Source: Jiangella mangrovi (GTDB taxonomy: Bacteria; Actinomycetota; Actinomycetes; Jiangellales; Jiangellaceae). Taken from it: 64,000 nucleotides of DNA. Location: positions 1,426,001 to 1,490,000 of the forward strand of contig NZ_JACHMM010000001.1 in assembly GCF_014204975.1 (NCBI RefSeq), in the 5' to 3' direction. The notes below the pieces were generated by a model, which had not been told where the DNA came from, did no database searches, and was given only the letters and a program-made list of their open reading frames with translations. Shown in pieces: positions 53,573-64,000 of this stretch; position 1 is the first letter of the stretch, and every line of letters starts with the position of its first letter. Both the position numbers and the translations under genes were made by a program.

Positions 53573-54595
53573 ATGCGCGCATTCATCGGGGCCGCCACAT
53601 CGGCCGGCCAGGGCAGCCCGGCGGCCGGCGTCACCGTCGCCGACATCGACAAGGGCGTGGTCACGCCCCTCGACACGTCGGCCCTCGCCGGCGTCGACGA
53701 CCCCATGTACCTGGCGCTGTCACCCGACTCCCGCGTGCTCTACGCCGTCCACGAGACCGGGGCCGGCGCCGTCAGCGCCTGGCTTCCCGGCGACGACGGC
53801 GTCCGCCCGCTCGGTGTGCCACGGTTCACCGGCGGAAACGGCCCCTGCCACCTCTCCGTCCACCCCAGCGGACGCCACCTGCTGACCGCCGACTACGGCT
53901 CCGGCTCGCTCAGCGTGCACCCCATCGGGCCCGACGGCGCCCTCGGCGAGGCGACGCACGTCGTCCAGCACGAGGGCAGCGGCCCCGACCCGGACCGCCA
54001 GACCGGGCCGCACGCGCACATGATCGTCACCGACCCGGTCCGCGGGCACGTCCTGGCCGCCGACCTCGGCACCGACACCGTCTACCGGTACCGGCTCGAC
54101 GACGCCACCGGCCGGCTGTCGCTCGACGACGAGATCCGGCTCGCGCCGGGTTCCGGGCCCCGGCATCTCGTGCTGCGCGAGCCGTACGCCTATGTCGTCA
54201 CCGAGCTCGCGTCGACGGTGACCGTCCTGGACCTGGCGACGGCGACGGTGCTCGCCGACGTCGCCACCCACACCGACCCGGACCGTGGCCCCAGCTACCC
54301 GTCGGCCATCCGGCAGAGTCCCGACGGCCGGTTCCTCTACGTCGCCAACCGGGTCGTCGACGACATCGCCGTGCTGTCCGTCGACGGGCCGGACGTCGCG
54401 CTGGTGGCCACCGTCCCCTGCGGCGGCGCGCACCCGCGCGACCTCGAGCTCGACCCTGACGGCCGCTACCTCTACGTGGCCAACCAGTTCTCCGACCAGC
54501 TGGTCTCGTTCCGCATCGACCAGCAGACCGGCCTGCCGGAGCCGACCGGCCAGGTGCTCAGCACGCCGAGCCCGTCGCACATCCTGTTCGGCTGA
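53573..54595 (+). CDS. Lactonase-family beta-propeller (6-phosphogluconolactonase-like)
   Basis: A 340-aa seven-bladed propeller of the Pgl/YbhE family, with repeated blades such as HLSVHPSGRHLLTADYGSGS and GRFLYVANRVVDDIAV and the closing run GRYLYVANQFSDQLVSF. The family hydrolyses 6-phosphogluconolactone or related lactones. Convergent with the Bcr/CflA gene, whose stop is 15 bp away. Confidence 0.88.
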   Translation: MRAFIGAATSAGQGSPAAGVTVADIDKGVVTPLDTSALAGVDDPMYLALSPDSRVLYAVHETGAGAVSAWLPGDDGVRPLGVPRFTGGNGPCHLSVHPSGRHLLTADYGSGSLSVHPIGPDGALGEATHVVQHEGSGPDPDRQTGPHAHMIVTDPVRGHVLAADLGTDTVYRYRLDDATGRLSLDDEIRLAPGSGPRHLVLREPYAYVVTELASTVTVLDLATATVLADVATHTDPDRGPSYPSAIRQSPDGRFLYVANRVVDDIAVLSVDGPDVALVATVPCGGAHPRDLELDPDGRYLYVANQFSDQLVSFRIDQQTGLPEPTGQVLSTPSPSHILFG

Positions 54596-54610
54596 GCATT
54601 CGGCTGAGCG

Positions 54611-56059
54611 TCAGCGCCCCGAGCGCTGCCACCGGGGCCGCTGCCGCGCCGGGCGGTCGCGGACGGTGTCGTGCGCGGTGGCCGGGCGGTGCGCCCGGCC
54701 GGGCGAGAGCCGGCCCAGCCGCCGCCGGCGCCCGGCCGCGGCGATCTCGGCGTCGTGCGCCACGTGCGGCTCCGGCACCAGGGGCGGTGTCTCGCCGGTG
54801 ATGGGCGGGTCGGGCTCGAGGCCGGTGATGTGCCGGGGCCGGGCGATGAGGAACATCGCGGCGACGGCGAGCACGGACATGCCCAGCATGACCCCCGCCA
54901 TCGGCACGGCCGACCCGGTGCCGAACGCGCCGACCAGAGGTGCGCTGACCGCGCCGACCACGAAGTTCATGGCGCCGAGCAGCGCCGCCGCGGTGCCGGC
55001 GGACCGGCTGTGCCCGGCCAGTGCGAGCACCGGGATGTTCGGCATGGTGAAGCCGACCGAGGTCAGGATGACGAACAGCGGGACGGCGATGCCGTAGATG
55101 CCCAGCGCCCCGGTGGCCGCGAACACCAGCATGAGCGCGGCCGCCGACGACGCGACGACCAGCGCTCCGGCCACGATCCACTGCGGCCGGACCCGCCGGA
55201 CCAGCCGCGCGTTCAACTGCGTGGCGATGATCAGGCCGAGCGAGTTGAGACCGAACAGGATGCCGTAGCCCTGCTCGGAGAGCCCGAAGACGTCCTGGAA
55301 CACGAACGACGAGCCGGCGATGTAGCCGAACAGCGCCGCCATCATCAGTCCGCCGGTGAGCATGAGGCCGACGAAGCTGCGCTCGCGCAGGATCGAGCCG
55401 TAGGTGCGGACGGTGTCGGCGACGCCACCGGAGCGGCGGCGGTCCTCGGGCAGCGTCTCCTTGAGCCCGAACACGACGACGCCGACCAGCCCGAGGCCCA
55501 GGGCGGCGAGGACCCAGAAGACGCCGCGCCAGTCGGTGAATTGCAGCACCTGGCCGCCCAGCGTCGGCGCGAGCACCGGCGCGACGCCGGTGACCAGCAT
55601 GAGCCTCGAGAGGAGCTGGACCGCGGGGAGGCCGGTGTAGAGGTCGCGGACCACGGCCATCGAGACGACGGCGCCGGCCGCCGCGGCCATGCCCTGCAGG
55701 ACGCGGAAGACGCCGAGCACCTCGATGGTGGGTGCGACGGCGCACAGCAGCGACGCCACGACGTGCAGCAGGGTGGCGGCGATGAGCGGACGCCGCCGGC
55801 CCACGGCGTCGGACCAGGGGCCGAGGATGAGCTGGCCGACGGCGAAGCCGAGCAGCGTGCCGGTGAGCGTCAGCTGGACCTGCGCCTCGGTGGCGCCGAG
55901 GTCGCCGGCGATGTCCGGGAACGCGGGCAGGTAGAGGTCGATGGTCAGCGGGCCGAGTGCGGTGAGCGCGCCGAGCACGAGGACCCGGCGGATCATCCTG
56001 CTGCGGGACAGGCCGGTGTCGCCGTCGGCGTCCGGCACGGCGCGAGTGCGCGCAGGCAA
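54611..56059 (-). CDS. Bcr/CflA-family MFS drug-efflux transporter
   Basis: About 482 aa, with twelve helices. The Bcr/CflA hallmark near the N-terminus is LTIDLYLPAFPDIAGDLGAT, then GQLILGPWSDAVGRRRPL. A hydrophilic C-terminal tail of about 70 residues (PHVAHDAEIAAAGRRRRLGR) is longer than usual. The start is uncertain: TTG at 56059 has AAGAGG 6 nt upstream; TTG at 56065 is an alternative. Confidence 0.88.
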   Translation of the reverse strand: MPARTRAVPDADGDTGLSRSRMIRRVLVLGALTALGPLTIDLYLPAFPDIAGDLGATEAQVQLTLTGTLLGFAVGQLILGPWSDAVGRRRPLIAATLLHVVASLLCAVAPTIEVLGVFRVLQGMAAAAGAVVSMAVVRDLYTGLPAVQLLSRLMLVTGVAPVLAPTLGGQVLQFTDWRGVFWVLAALGLGLVGVVVFGLKETLPEDRRRSGGVADTVRTYGSILRERSFVGLMLTGGLMMAALFGYIAGSSFVFQDVFGLSEQGYGILFGLNSLGLIIATQLNARLVRRVRPQWIVAGALVVASSAAALMLVFAATGALGIYGIAVPLFVILTSVGFTMPNIPVLALAGHSRSAGTAAALLGAMNFVVGAVSAPLVGAFGTGSAVPMAGVMLGMSVLAVAAMFLIARPRHITGLEPDPPITGETPPLVPEPHVAHDAEIAAAGRRRRLGRLSPGRAHRPATAHDTVRDRPARQRPRWQRSGR

Positions 56060-56213
56060 GGGCAACCTCTTCCAGAGGTGGTGCAGAGTGGGTGGGCTGG
56101 CGCCCGCGACGGCTGCGGCGCGGATACAGCATCAACAACTGTGCCAGACGCCCCTGACATTCCGACAGGGCATTTCCATGTGACGAGCCGCACCGGTCCC
56201 GCCGGCGACACCC

Positions 56214-57251
56214 TCAGCGCAGCAGCGGGGCGACGGCCTTCCAGCCGGGGTCGGGGCGTGTCTGCAGGGCGGCGGTGCCGTGGGTCCAGAGCGGCAGCAC
56301 CGCGTCGACGCCGGCGGGGTCGACCTCGAGGCCGTCGACGTAGAAGTGCGCGACGATCTGGCCGCCGCCGGTGACCCGGCCGATGTGGATGACCCGCGGG
56401 CCCTCGCCGCCGAGCTCGGCCAGCACGCGCTTCACCACCTCGTCGGCGTCGTCGAGAACGGCGGTCTGTTGCGGCTGGCCGTCCGGGCCGGCCGGGTAGT
56501 CGAGGACGACGGCGACGTGAGTGTCGGCGAGCGGGCGCTCCACGCGGTCGAGCGGGCGGCGCACCAGCGCGACGACGGGGCCCTTGCGGCCGGCGCCACG
56601 CAGCGTCGCCCAGGTCTCGCCGGACGGGCGCAGCTGGGCGACCACCGTCCCCAGCATGGACACCGGGATGGCGTCGATGGGGGTGTCGGCGGAGACCTCG
56701 ACCTCGCCGATCCAGCGCTCGGCCTCGTCCTCGCCGAGCGCGGCGTCGAGGCCGTGGAACGCGACGGAGAGCCGGTGCTCCTTGTCGAGCAGCGGGAACA
56801 GCGGGTGGTGGATGACGACGTCGAGCACCCCGTGCTGCCCGTCGACCCGGGTGCCGGCGACCAGCTCGCGCAGCTCGATGTCGTAGTCGTCGACCTTCAT
56901 GACCACGGAGTCGAACAGCGCCGGGTCGGCCCGCCGCACCGGCGCGAACTCGACGTCGGGGTCGTCGGGGGCGGCCAGCGCCCACCGCTCCGTCAGGCCG
57001 CGCAGCTCCGCCTTGCCGCCGCTGGACACCACCAGCGTGAACCGCTTCGCCGAGCTCGGCGAGACCTCCCAGTTGAGCGACGGGTCGATGGCCGCCACCG
57101 GTGGGCGCAGCAGCTCGATGAGGTCGTCGGACCGCTTCTCCTCGTACGCCGCGAGGACGTCGTCGCGGCGCTCGGACCACCACGCCCAGAACCGGGCGAT
57201 CGCGGGCCGGGGGTCGTCGGTCCCCCTGGTCTTGCGGCGGAAGATCGCCAT
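56214..57251 (-). CDS. DUF695-type protein of unknown function
   Basis: A 345-aa soluble protein. An N-terminal half (FWAWWSERRDDVLAAYEEKRSDDLIELLRPPVAAIDPSLNWE) resembles DUF695; the C-terminal half (IGRVTGGGQIVAHFYVDG) resembles DUF695-associated regions. No enzyme motif. ATG at 57251 follows a weak ribosome site. It stands alone, divergent from the nitroreductase. Confidence 0.6.
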   Translation of the reverse strand: MAIFRRKTRGTDDPRPAIARFWAWWSERRDDVLAAYEEKRSDDLIELLRPPVAAIDPSLNWEVSPSSAKRFTLVVSSGGKAELRGLTERWALAAPDDPDVEFAPVRRADPALFDSVVMKVDDYDIELRELVAGTRVDGQHGVLDVVIHHPLFPLLDKEHRLSVAFHGLDAALGEDEAERWIGEVEVSADTPIDAIPVSMLGTVVAQLRPSGETWATLRGAGRKGPVVALVRRPLDRVERPLADTHVAVVLDYPAGPDGQPQQTAVLDDADEVVKRVLAELGGEGPRVIHIGRVTGGGQIVAHFYVDGLEVDPAGVDAVLPLWTHGTAALQTRPDPGWKAVAPLLR

Positions 57252-57383
57252 CTGAGCTCGTCTCTCGGGCGGCGGCTGTGAACGCTCTCGGCGATCACGG
57301 GTCGAGAGGAGCATCATAAGAGCCCGCGGGCGGCCCGGGGTCCTCCGAACCAGGTGAGGTCGCGTCGGCCATGATGTCGGACC

Positions 57384-57980
57384 ATGGAGTTCGCCGACGT
57401 CGTCACCCGCCGCCGCATGGTCCGCAACTACTCCGACGAGCCGGTCGACCCGGCCGCCGTCGACCGCATCCTCACCGCCGCGCTGCACGCGCCGAGCGCC
57501 GGTTTCAGCCAGGGCTGGGCGTTCCTGCGGCTCGACACGCCCGCCGACGTCGCGCGCTTCTGGGCCGCCTCGACCCCGCCCGGCGAGGGCACCGACTCGT
57601 GGTCCGCCGGGCTGCGCCGGGCGCCGGTGCTCATCGTGCCGCTGTCGTCGAAGGCCGCCTACCTCGACCGGTACGCCGAGCCGGACAAGGGCTGGACCGA
57701 CCGCGACGAGTCGCGCTGGCCGGCGCCGTACTGGGACATCGACACCGGCATGGCCAGCCTGCTCATGCTCCTCACCGTCGTCGACGAAGGGCTGGGGGCG
57801 TGCTTCTTCGGCATCCCGCCCGAGCGGGTGGGCGGCTTCCGAGCCGAGTTCGGCGTGCCCGAGGACCACAAGCCGATCGGCGTCATCAGCATCGGCCACC
57901 GCGCCGAGGACCGGAAGTCGCCGTCACTGCGCCGCGGCCGCCGCGACCTCGACGCCGTCGTGCACCGCGGCCACTGGTGA
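57384..57980 (+). CDS. Nitroreductase-family flavoprotein
   Basis: A 198-aa FMN-dependent oxidoreductase with VVTRRRMVRNYSDEPVD (FMN phosphate site), AALHAPSAGFSQGW, and GLGACFFGIPPERV. Probably reduces quinones, nitro groups or a specific metabolite. Convergent with the SRPBCC gene 17 bp away. Confidence 0.9.
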   Translation: MEFADVVTRRRMVRNYSDEPVDPAAVDRILTAALHAPSAGFSQGWAFLRLDTPADVARFWAASTPPGEGTDSWSAGLRRAPVLIVPLSSKAAYLDRYAEPDKGWTDRDESRWPAPYWDIDTGMASLLMLLTVVDEGLGACFFGIPPERVGGFRAEFGVPEDHKPIGVISIGHRAEDRKSPSLRRGRRDLDAVVHRGHW

Positions 57981-57997
57981 GCGCCTGAACGACGGGG

Positions 57998-58519
57998 TCA
58001 GCAGCGCCCTGCGAGGGCGCCGTAGGTGGCCGCCAGCCCGTCCCAGTCCGGCTCCAGGGCCGCGACGTCGCCGCCGTCGAGGTGCACCGTGAGCGCGTCG
58101 AGCATGGTGTGCCAGCCGGTGCAGTAGTGGACGGCGGGCTCGGGGCGCAGCGGCCGGTGCAGCAGCACGAGCAGGGTGCCGCCGTCGTGCGGGCTGAGCT
58201 CCCAACGCACCGTCGACTCCGGCTCGCCCGGCCACCGCCAGGTGTGCTCGAGGGCGACCAGGGGCTCGACCGCCAGGACGACGCCGTCGGCCACGCCCTC
58301 GTCGCCGAAGTCGTAGCGGACCGCGCCGCCGACGACGGCCTCGATGCGCACGCCCGGGACCCACACGTCCTGCTGCTCGGGATCGACCAGCGACTGCCAG
58401 ACTCGGTCGGGGCCGTGCGCGAGCCGGCGCTCGAACCGCACCTGCCAGGCGCCGTCCGCGCCGACCCCGAGGGTGCCGCGGCGGTCGTCCGCGGGCGGCG
58501 GACCGTCGGGAGTCGTCAT
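57998..58519 (-). CDS. SRPBCC/AHSA1-domain protein
   Basis: A 173-aa START-like (Activator of Hsp90 ATPase homologue 1-type) protein: VRFERRLAHGPDRVWQSLVDPEQQDVWVPG, then LEHTWRWPGEPESTVRWEL. AAGGA lies before the ATG at 58519. Coupled by ATGA to the ArsR gene, a common pairing in actinobacteria and rhizobia in which the two form a small regulatory unit of unknown purpose. Confidence 0.87.
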   Translation of the reverse strand: MTTPDGPPPADDRRGTLGVGADGAWQVRFERRLAHGPDRVWQSLVDPEQQDVWVPGVRIEAVVGGAVRYDFGDEGVADGVVLAVEPLVALEHTWRWPGEPESTVRWELSPHDGGTLLVLLHRPLRPEPAVHYCTGWHTMLDALTVHLDGGDVAALEPDWDGLAATYGALAGRC

Positions 58520-58836
58520 GGGGTGTCCTTCCATCGGTGGTCCAGGTGCGTCTCGAAGGCGTCGAGCCGGGCGGCCCAGGTGTCGCGGGTGCGCTCGAGC
58601 CAGTGGTCGACCTCGGCGAGACCCGTGGGCCGCAGCCGGTAGAGCCGGCGCTGCCCGTCGCCGCGCCAGTCGACCAGGCCGGCCTCGCGCAGCACCCTCA
58701 GGTGCCGCGAGACGGCCGGGCGGCTGACGTCGAACTCGGCCGCCAGCTCGCCCGCGGTGGACTCGCGCAGCGTCACCAGCTCGAGCAGCCGGCGACGCGT
58801 GGGGTCGGCGAGGGCCTCGAACACGTCCGCGGTCAC
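58516..58836 (-). CDS. ArsR-family transcriptional regulator
   Basis: A 106-aa winged helix (FEALADPTRRRLLELV, FDVSRPAVSRHLRVLREAGLVDW). No metal-binding cysteines, so it is the non-metal type paired with SRPBCC genes. GTG start at 58836 with TACGAA 7 nt upstream, so leaderless. A palindrome CGTAAC-GCACGT-GTTACG at 58845-58862 covers the promoter and is a likely autorepression site. Confidence 0.9.
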   Translation of the reverse strand: MTADVFEALADPTRRRLLELVTLRESTAGELAAEFDVSRPAVSRHLRVLREAGLVDWRGDGQRRLYRLRPTGLAEVDHWLERTRDTWAARLDAFETHLDHRWKDTP

Positions 58837-58842
58837 GCTCTA

Positions 58843-58872
58843 TTCGTAACGCACGTGTTACGTAACCGTCAA
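58843..58872 (-). promoter_or_regulatory. ArsR promoter and palindromic operator
   Basis: On the minus strand TTGACG (58867-58872), 18 bp, TACGAA (58843-58848). The spacer contains CGTAAC-N6-GTTACG (58845-58862), with an additional GTTACGTAAC palindrome at 58857-58866. Confidence 0.7.
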
Positions 58873-58888
58873 GTTACGCTCTCGGCCC

Positions 58889-60547
<1,659 letters not shown>

Positions 60548-60609
60548 CGGCAGCACCTCCGCCGGAAATCCTTTCACGTTCGCGCCGTCGTACCGGAGGA
60601 TGGCGTCCC

Positions 60610-61500
60610 ATGCGCCTCGGACTGCACCTGATGGACTTCACCTGGCCCGGCGGACCGTCGGCCCTCGCGCCGACCCTCGACCGCATCCTGCGCGACGCCG
60701 AGGCGGCCGGCCTGCACAGCTTCTGGCCCATGGACCACTTCTTCCAGATCGGCGTCGTCGGGCCGCCCGAGCAGCCGATGCCCGAGGTCTACGCGACGCT
60801 CGCGTGGGCCGCCGCCCGGACCACGAACCTGCAACTCGGCGCGCTGGTCACGGGCGTGCACTACCGGCACCCCGGCGTGCTGGTGAAGTCGGTGACGACG
60901 CTGGACGTGCTGTCCGGCGGCCGCGCGTGGCTGGGCATCGGCGCCGGCTGGAACGAGGAGGAGTCGCGCGGCCTCGGCATCCCGTTCCCGCCGCTGGCCG
61001 AGCGGTTCGAACGGCTCGACGAGACGCTGCAGATCGCGCGGCGGATGTTCGACGGCGACAGCTCACCGTTCGAAGGGAGGCACTACACGCTGGAGCGCCC
61101 GCTCAACGAGCCCTCACCGGTCCGCCGCCCGCCCGTCATGGTCGGCGGCTCCGGTGAGCAGAAGACGATGCGGCTGGTGGCGAAATACGCCGACGCCTGC
61201 AACCTCTTCGAGTGGCGGCAGGAGCCCGAGGGGCTGAAGCGCAAGCTCGACGTGCTGCGGCGGCGCTGCGACGAGGTGGGCCGGCCCTACGACGACGTCG
61301 TGCGGACGACGACCGGGCGGCTGCGCGACCTCGACCTCGACGCCGCCCGGCGCCGGCTCGACCAGCTGGCGGAGTGGGGCGTGGACCTGGCGCTGCTCAC
61401 GCCCCCGTCCCCGCTTCCCGACGGCGTCTTCGAGTACGTCGCCGAGCTGGTCCGGCACGCCGCGCCGCTGGGCCGCCCGTCGCCCGCGTTGCTCGGCTGA
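60610..61500 (+). CDS. LLM-class F420-dependent oxidoreductase
   Basis: A 296-aa luciferase-like TIM barrel: [15 protein letters not shown], the conserved cis-peptide region [43 protein letters not shown], and [23 protein letters not shown]. The sequence is closest in style to the F420-using group common in actinomycetes. Substrate unknown. Lies between hutU and hutH on the opposite strand. Confidence 0.9.
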   Translation: MRLGLHLMDFTWPGGPSALAPTLDRILRDAEAAGLHSFWPMDHFFQIGVVGPPEQPMPEVYATLAWAAARTTNLQLGALVTGVHYRHPGVLVKSVTTLDVLSGGRAWLGIGAGWNEEESRGLGIPFPPLAERFERLDETLQIARRMFDGDSSPFEGRHYTLERPLNEPSPVRRPPVMVGGSGEQKTMRLVAKYADACNLFEWRQEPEGLKRKLDVLRRRCDEVGRPYDDVVRTTTGRLRDLDLDAARRRLDQLAEWGVDLALLTPPSPLPDGVFEYVAELVRHAAPLGRPSPALLG

Positions 61501-61507
61501 GCCGGCC

Positions 61508-63055
61508 CTACCGGAGGTCGCCGACGGCGTCCGCTGCGGCCCGGGTGACCGCGCCCGAGCGGACCAGGCCGAGGACCGCGTCGATCTCCGGGGCGAGGTG
61601 GCGGTCCGGGCCGGGCCCCGAGACCTGCCGGCGGATGAGGTCGCGGACGGCGCCGGTGCCCACGGCTGGGGCCAACGGCGAGCGCAGGTCCAGCGCCCGG
61701 GCCGCCGTCAGCAGCTCGACCGCCAGCACGCGGCCGACGCCGTCGACGGCGCGGCGCAGCTTGCGGGCCGCCGCCCAGCCCATGGAGACGTGGTCCTCCT
61801 GCATGGCGCTGGAGGGGATGGAGTCGACGGACGCCGGGACGGCCAGCCGCTTCAGCTCCGACACGATGGCGGCCTGCGTGTACTGCGCGATCATGTGCCC
61901 GGAGTCGACGCCCGGGTCGTCGGCGAGGAACGGCGGCAGCCCGGCGTTGCGGGCGACGTCGAGGAAGCGGTCGGTGCGCCGCTCGCTGATCGAGGCGAGG
62001 TCGGCGGCCGCGATGGCCAGGAAGTCGAGCACGTAGGCCACCGGTGCCCCGTGGAAGTTGCCGTTGGACTCCACCCGCCCGTCCGGGGTGACGACGGGGT
62101 TGTCGACGGCGGCCGCCAACTCGCGCCCGGCGACCAGCGCCGCGTGGTCGGCGGTGTCGCGCACGGCGCCGTGCACCTGCGGCGAGCAGCGCAGCGAGTA
62201 GGCGTCCTGCACCCGGGTGCAGTCGGGACCGCGGTGGCTCTCGACGACGGCGGACCCGGCCAGCAGCGCGCGCAGGTTGGCCGCGGACTCGCGCTGGCCC
62301 GGGTGCGGCCGCAGCGCCTGCAGGTCGTCGGCGAACACCCGGTCGGTGCCGAGCAGCGCCTCGACGCTCATGGCGGCGGCGACGTCGGCGACTCGCAGCA
62401 GCCCGGCGAGGTCGTGCAGCGCCAGCACCAGCATGCCGAGCATGCCGTCGGTGCCGTTGATGAGCGCCAGCCCCTCCTTCTCGGCCAGCTGGACCGGCTC
62501 GATGCCGGCCACAGCGAGCGCCGTCGCCGCCTCGACCAGCGCGCCGGACCCGTCGCGCACCGGCCCCTCGCCCATGAGCGCCAGCGCGCAGTGCGCCAGC
62601 GGGGCGAGGTCGCCGGAGCAGCCGAGGCTGCCGTACTCGTGCACGACCGGCGTGATGCCCGCGTCGAGCAGCCGCGCGTACGCCGTCGCCGTCGTCAGCC
62701 GGACCCCGGTGCGCCCGGTCGCGAGCGTCGACAGCCGCAGCAACATGAGCGCGCGGACCACCTCGCGCTCGACCTCGGGGCCGGACCCGGCCGCGTGGCT
62801 GCGGATGAGGCTGCGCTGCAGCTGCGCCCGCTTCGCCGGGGGGATGTGCTTGGTGGCCAGCGCGCCGAACCCGGTGGAGACGCCGTAGTACGGCAGGTCG
62901 GCGACGGCCAGCTTCTCGATGACCTCGCGGCTGCGCGCCACCGCGGCCCGCGCGTCGTCGGCCAGCCCGACGCCGGCGCCGTCGCGCGCCACCGCCACGA
63001 CCTCGTCGAAGGACACCGGGCCGGTGCCCACCAGGACCTGCTGCTGCATGCTCAT
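61508..63055 (-). CDS. hutH: Histidine ammonia-lyase
   Basis: A 515-aa enzyme that deaminates histidine to urocanate. YYGVSTGFGALA is the conserved N-terminal active-site region. The electrophilic MIO cofactor forms from the triad in GSLGCSGDLAPLAH; here it reads Cys-Ser-Gly instead of the textbook Ala-Ser-Gly, a variant known in some bacterial enzymes. INGTDGM and FHGAPVAYVLDF follow. Start at 63055 or 63049. Confidence 0.95.
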   Translation of the reverse strand: MSMQQQVLVGTGPVSFDEVVAVARDGAGVGLADDARAAVARSREVIEKLAVADLPYYGVSTGFGALATKHIPPAKRAQLQRSLIRSHAAGSGPEVEREVVRALMLLRLSTLATGRTGVRLTTATAYARLLDAGITPVVHEYGSLGCSGDLAPLAHCALALMGEGPVRDGSGALVEAATALAVAGIEPVQLAEKEGLALINGTDGMLGMLVLALHDLAGLLRVADVAAAMSVEALLGTDRVFADDLQALRPHPGQRESAANLRALLAGSAVVESHRGPDCTRVQDAYSLRCSPQVHGAVRDTADHAALVAGRELAAAVDNPVVTPDGRVESNGNFHGAPVAYVLDFLAIAAADLASISERRTDRFLDVARNAGLPPFLADDPGVDSGHMIAQYTQAAIVSELKRLAVPASVDSIPSSAMQEDHVSMGWAAARKLRRAVDGVGRVLAVELLTAARALDLRSPLAPAVGTGAVRDLIRRQVSGPGPDRHLAPEIDAVLGLVRSGAVTRAAADAVGDLR

Positions 63056-63078
63056 CCGGTCATTGTGTGCCACCCGGC

Positions 63079-64000
63079 TCAGACACCGCCGAAGCGGCGC
63101 TCCAGCAGGCCGTTGAGGAGCCCGGCCGCGGTGGCGGCGTCATCGACGGTGACGACGGTGCGCACGCCGTCGGTGCGCTCGACCAGCAGCGCCTCGCCGC
63201 CGCGCAGGACGTAGCCGCGGGTGCCCCGCAGCGGTCCCATGGCCGAGAGGCGGTAGCCGTAGCCGCCGAAGTCGCGGACCGGCCGGACGGTGACGGTGCC
63301 GGCCCGCTCGATGCGGTCGAGCGAGGTGTGCATGCGCGGCCAGCCGAACCGGCCGCGGACGGTCAGCCCGCGCTGGTCGACGGTGACGGTGACGGAGAAC
63401 AGCGCCGCGGCCAGCACCGCCATGACGCCGCTCAGGCCCAGCACCCACCACTGCCGGCCGACGACGGCGACGACCGCGGTGACGCCGACCCCGGCCACCA
63501 GGACGAGCGCCGGGAGGCTGCCGTGCGCCACCGACCGGGTCCACACCACCCGCTCGTCCGCGCCGACGGCCAGCCGCGGCGCGTCGGCCGACAGGTGTCC
63601 GCTCGGGGCGTTGGCGTGCCAGCGCGGCACCAGCAGGGCCGCCAGCACGGCCACCACCACGCCCACGGCGGCCGCGGCCAGCACGGCCGTCCCCTCGAGC
63701 GGCGCGTCGGTGGCGTCGGCGAGCCCGCGCTGCGGCTCGGTGAGCCCGACGACCAGCGCCGTCACGAACGCCGTCGTGCCGGCCGTGGTGGCGGCGACGG
63801 CGCGGCTGACGGTGCCATCGGCCCGGACCGCGAGCACCAGCGCCAGCCCGAGGACGGCGAACGCGGCCGCGAACCCGGCGATCAACCAGGGCACGACGGA
63901 GACGCGGCTGAAGCCGTCGGCCGTCCCGTCGAGGCCCCAGTGCGTGGCCACCCGGGCCGGCAGGTCGTCCTGCCAGCTCCGCACCACGACGACGCCCACG
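63079..64000 (-). CDS. DUF1648 membrane protein, cut by the window edge
   Basis: At least 306 aa, starting beyond the right end of the window. DUF1648 hallmark LPARVATHWGLDGTADGFS is followed by about six transmembrane helices and a C-terminal soluble part (LTVRGRFGWPRMHTSLDRIERA) of PH-like character. Such proteins are integral membrane regulators or transporter accessories of unknown role. Confidence 0.7.
   Translation of the reverse strand, partial: VGVVVVRSWQDDLPARVATHWGLDGTADGFSRVSVVPWLIAGFAAAFAVLGLALVLAVRADGTVSRAVAATTAGTTAFVTALVVGLTEPQRGLADATDAPLEGTAVLAAAAVGVVVAVLAALLVPRWHANAPSGHLSADAPRLAVGADERVVWTRSVAHGSLPALVLVAGVGVTAVVAVVGRQWWVLGLSGVMAVLAAALFSVTVTVDQRGLTVRGRFGWPRMHTSLDRIERAGTVTVRPVRDFGGYGYRLSAMGPLRGTRGYVLRGGEALLVERTDGVRTVVTVDDAATAAGLLNGLLERRFGGV

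Overview
This is a high-GC chromosomal window (most third codon positions are G or C) from a filamentous or mycelium-type actinomycete. The lineage call rests on several genes and sites: a BldD homologue carrying the c-di-GMP-binding signature, a dnaK-grpE-dnaJ-hspR operon with HAIR operators, an XRE/DUF5753-DUF397 pair, PafBC-type damage promoters, a DasR-type dre operator, an F420-type LLM oxidoreductase and many leaderless-looking starts. The genus cannot be fixed from the sequence alone. I found no rRNA, tRNA, CRISPR array, prophage or intact insertion sequence.

Layout. 0-4.2 kb: two GntR/UTRA regulators, divergent over a dre-like operator, and an amino-sugar operon (SIS-domain protein, PTS EIIB, PTS EIIA, HAD phosphatase). 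4.3-6.8 kb: a small membrane protein and two DUF4262 paralogues, each behind a perfect PafBC-type promoter, with a reductase between them. 6.9-10.3 kb: a four-gene ABC exporter operon. 10.4-18.6 kb: CoA-disulfide-reductase-like enzyme, TrmH-type methyltransferase, lipoprotein, ECF sigma with probable anti-sigma, pyrE, SDR and a serine hydrolase. 18.7-21 kb: XRE-DUF397 locus and a siderophore-interacting protein. 21-29 kb: heat-shock block (clpB; dnaK-grpE-dnaJ-hspR) with HspR sites. 29-39 kb: membrane acyltransferase, frameshifted SGNH hydrolase, regulator-ABC operon, GH42 beta-galactosidase and secreted M14 peptidase. 39-44 kb: ferritin, MFS/LysR pair, hutI and bldD. 44-49.7 kb: an operon for a GNAT-like protein, a ThiF-nitroreductase (MoeY-like) fusion and a GAF-GGDEF-EAL enzyme, behind a hairpin-rich leader. 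50-54.6 kb: MFS gene, the mini-ORF array, a membrane diguanylate cyclase and a lactonase. 54.6-64 kb: Bcr/CflA MFS, DUF695 protein, nitroreductase, ArsR-SRPBCC pair, hutU, LLM oxidoreductase, hutH and a truncated DUF1648 protein.

The most unusual feature is at 51.49-51.99 kb. On the minus strand, seven 24-bp ORFs all encode the same heptapeptide, MRDNTWT. Each has its own Shine-Dalgarno sequence and stop codon, they recur every 66-75 bp, and they differ from one another only at synonymous positions. No protein gene follows in the same direction, so this looks like a dedicated polycistronic mini-peptide transcript and not a leader for another gene.

Three further patterns stand out. A dispersed family of roughly 80-105 bp palindromic intergenic elements has four copies, at 4.8, 14.9, 23.7 and 31.7 kb. 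Genes of c-di-GMP signalling (bldD, a GGDEF-EAL enzyme and a GGDEF enzyme) cluster between 43.5 and 53.5 kb. Genes of histidine degradation (hutI, hutU, hutH) are scattered rather than clustered.
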